Part shown: one piece after another, positions 62,929 to 64,000 of the stretch | Position numbering within the stretch: position 1 is the stretch's first letter | How the letters are laid out: each line of letters starts with the position of its first letter | DNA from: an uncultured Candidatus Melainabacteria bacterium | GTDB lineage: Bacteria; Cyanobacteriota; Vampirovibrionia; Gastranaerophilales; Gastranaerophilaceae | Assembly (NCBI GenBank): GCA_934718085.1 | Contig: CAKUZL010000001.1 | Coordinates: 186,001 to 250,000 of the forward strand | Length of the DNA: 64,000 nt | Reading direction: 5' to 3' | Program-made: the position numbers and the translations under genes | The notes under the pieces: model-generated | Databases searched by the model: none | What the model was told of the DNA's origin: nothing | What the model saw: the letters and a program-made list of their open reading frames with translations, nothing else

Positions 62929-64000
62929 ATGAGTATGATAAATAATTTAAACGGCAGCTTTAAAGGAAGCGGGTATTGTGCTTCTTCGTTGAAGCGAAGC
63001 GACAAATCGGATAATAATTATTCGATATCAGCATCGCAGACAACGGTACCTTCTTTCAAAGGGACAGCAGGAGATCCGGGACTTTTCGGAAAAGGCATGA
63101 AGGCTGTAGCCGAAAACTATGCAAACAGCAGAGCTATCTGGGAAGCCGGAACCGCTCTCGGAATTTGTTGTTTGTTGAGACCCGCGGCAATCATTCTCGG
63201 ACCCGGAAACGACATGGACGATAAAGTCTTCCAATCCGCAAAGTCGGTTTCTTCGGGAGTTTTAGGTTTTGTCTTTACGTATGGGATTATTTCCCCGATA
63301 AAAGGTATTTTCAGCGATGCTTCAAAAATCGTCAGCGATTATGCGTCGTCAAAAGATTTCGACAGAAGTAAAGGTTTTGCGGATAAAGTTGTTGAAGCCT
63401 TTGAACAGGGCAATATAAAAGACCCCGAAAAAGACTTGTTTGACATTTTGTTCCCTCCTTTGAGCGATGCCGATGCGGCAAAGTTGGGTGTCGAAAAATC
63501 AAAAGGTTCGGCACTTTCCGAGGCTGAAAAAACAAAAAGGGCTTACGGCAGAGTGAAAGAAATTTTTACTTTGGACAAAGGTATTCCGATGGAAACGGTT
63601 TCCGAAGGAATTCTGAAAGACGCCGAACACCCCGCAAAAGCGACGTTTGATATGCTTGACGGGATGATAGGCAAAATTCTTAAAGCAACGCCCGAAGACA
63701 AAAAAGCGATGATTGCTCAACTCGAATCAATCGTCAATAACCCCGTATTTAAAGAGGTTCCCGAAGTTCATGTCCTTATCGAAAACGCAAAGGCGGAACT
63801 CGGCGGCGAAATGATGTCTTCAAAAATAAGACGAATGGTTCCCGAATCATTCTCCTGGTCGTTAAAAGGCTCGTTGGAAGCCAAAAAGAACGAAACGGTT
63901 TTGTCTGACCTTAAAAAGCAATTAAATGAAGCTTTTATCAAACAAGAAGGCAGAGATACAGGTGTGATTTTGGACGACTTGATAAAAGCCGCAAAAGAAG
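62929..64000 (+). CDS. Large lineage-specific protein of unknown function (C-terminus beyond window)
   Basis: I translated this frame by hand from the ATG at 62929; 357 codons are open to the window end. The N-terminus contains two F-x-G motifs, NGSFKGSG (about 8-15) and VPSFKGTAG (about 40-48), like other large proteins in the window. Residues 70-93 (AGTALGICCLLRPAAIILGPG) and 107-125 (SSGVLGFVFTYGIISPIKGI) are hydrophobic and may span or associate with a membrane. The rest is Lys/Glu/Asp-rich and helical. No signal peptide at the extreme N-terminus and no recognised domain. An AAAGGTGAT stretch upstream may serve as the ribosome binding site. Confidence 0.75.
   Translation, partial: MSMINNLNGSFKGSGYCASSLKRSDKSDNNYSISASQTTVPSFKGTAGDPGLFGKGMKAVAENYANSRAIWEAGTALGICCLLRPAAIILGPGNDMDDKVFQSAKSVSSGVLGFVFTYGIISPIKGIFSDASKIVSDYASSKDFDRSKGFADKVVEAFEQGNIKDPEKDLFDILFPPLSDADAAKLGVEKSKGSALSEAEKTKRAYGRVKEIFTLDKGIPMETVSEGILKDAEHPAKATFDMLDGMIGKILKATPEDKKAMIAQLESIVNNPVFKEVPEVHVLIENAKAELGGEMMSSKIRRMVPESFSWSLKGSLEAKKNETVLSDLKKQLNEAFIKQEGRDTGVILDDLIKAAKE

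Overview
The window reads as a chromosome segment from a bacterium of the cyanobacterial/Vampirovibrionia side of the tree, most likely a gut Gastranaerophilales (Melainabacteria). This is inference. The support is a Gram-negative-type envelope (a giant autotransporter with a signal peptide and C-terminal beta-barrel, a SIMPL-domain exported protein), FabI, a complete dapB-asd-dapA operon, DprA-like and Ski2-like proteins reminiscent of cyanobacteria, operator-like sequences matching the cyanobacterial HLR1 consensus, and several large lineage-specific proteins that carry a short N-terminal (hydrophobic)-x-F-x-G motif. G+C is roughly 40% by eye, the genetic code is standard, and no tRNA, rRNA, insertion sequence, prophage or CRISPR array was seen.

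Layout. 1-3.7 kb: a phosphohexomutase (cut by the window edge) and ileS on the minus strand. 3.8-6.5 kb: dapB-asd-dapA, feeding lysine and peptidoglycan synthesis. 6.5-17.4 kb: a 3,527-residue repetitive autotransporter adhesin preceded by a phased operator array. 17.6-30 kb: an unknown protein, RlmD, a GH13 enzyme, RibF, a sugar-nucleotidyltransferase-like protein, a 60-residue Cys-rich protein with a structured leader, FabI and a 1,283-residue GH13-like protein. 30-36.9 kb: a small membrane protein, a TsaE-like P-loop remnant, SIMPL protein, membrane protein, LigA, a PLP decarboxylase, and nusB-ftsY-HTH. 37-41.8 kb: a sugar dehydrogenase-phosphatidyltransferase-trmL operon, a RelA/SpoT-domain protein and a TPR protein. 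41.8-45.4 kb: a long type SRP RNA, a small membrane protein and the NifU-like/GGGtGRT pair. 45.4-49.4 kb: MiaB, then parvulin, M24 peptidase and SpoU methyltransferase. 49.6-60.7 kb: UvrA-like ATPase, PcrA/UvrD, DprA-like protein, Ski2-like helicase, DAHP synthase, and clpP-ffh. 60.7-64 kb: an unknown protein, a soluble DUF4177-FlhA C-domain protein, and the start of another lineage-specific protein.

Genes that work together: the SRP pathway is represented completely (SRP RNA, Ffh, FtsY); dapB/asd/dapA share a pathway; the GH13 enzymes and the nucleotidyltransferase suggest alpha-glucan or sugar-nucleotide metabolism; LigA, UvrA-like, PcrA and DprA-like proteins concern DNA maintenance; RlmD, TrmL, MiaB and SpoU modify RNA.

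Most interesting for follow-up: the soluble FlhA-C-like protein without an export gate; the HLR1-like arrays upstream of surface or lineage-specific genes; the Cys-rich small protein whose ribosome binding site is locked in an inverted repeat; the shared F-x-G N-terminal motif; the divergent RelA/SpoT-domain protein; the 585-residue tandem supermodule of the adhesin; and an over-represented GGCATGCC palindrome.
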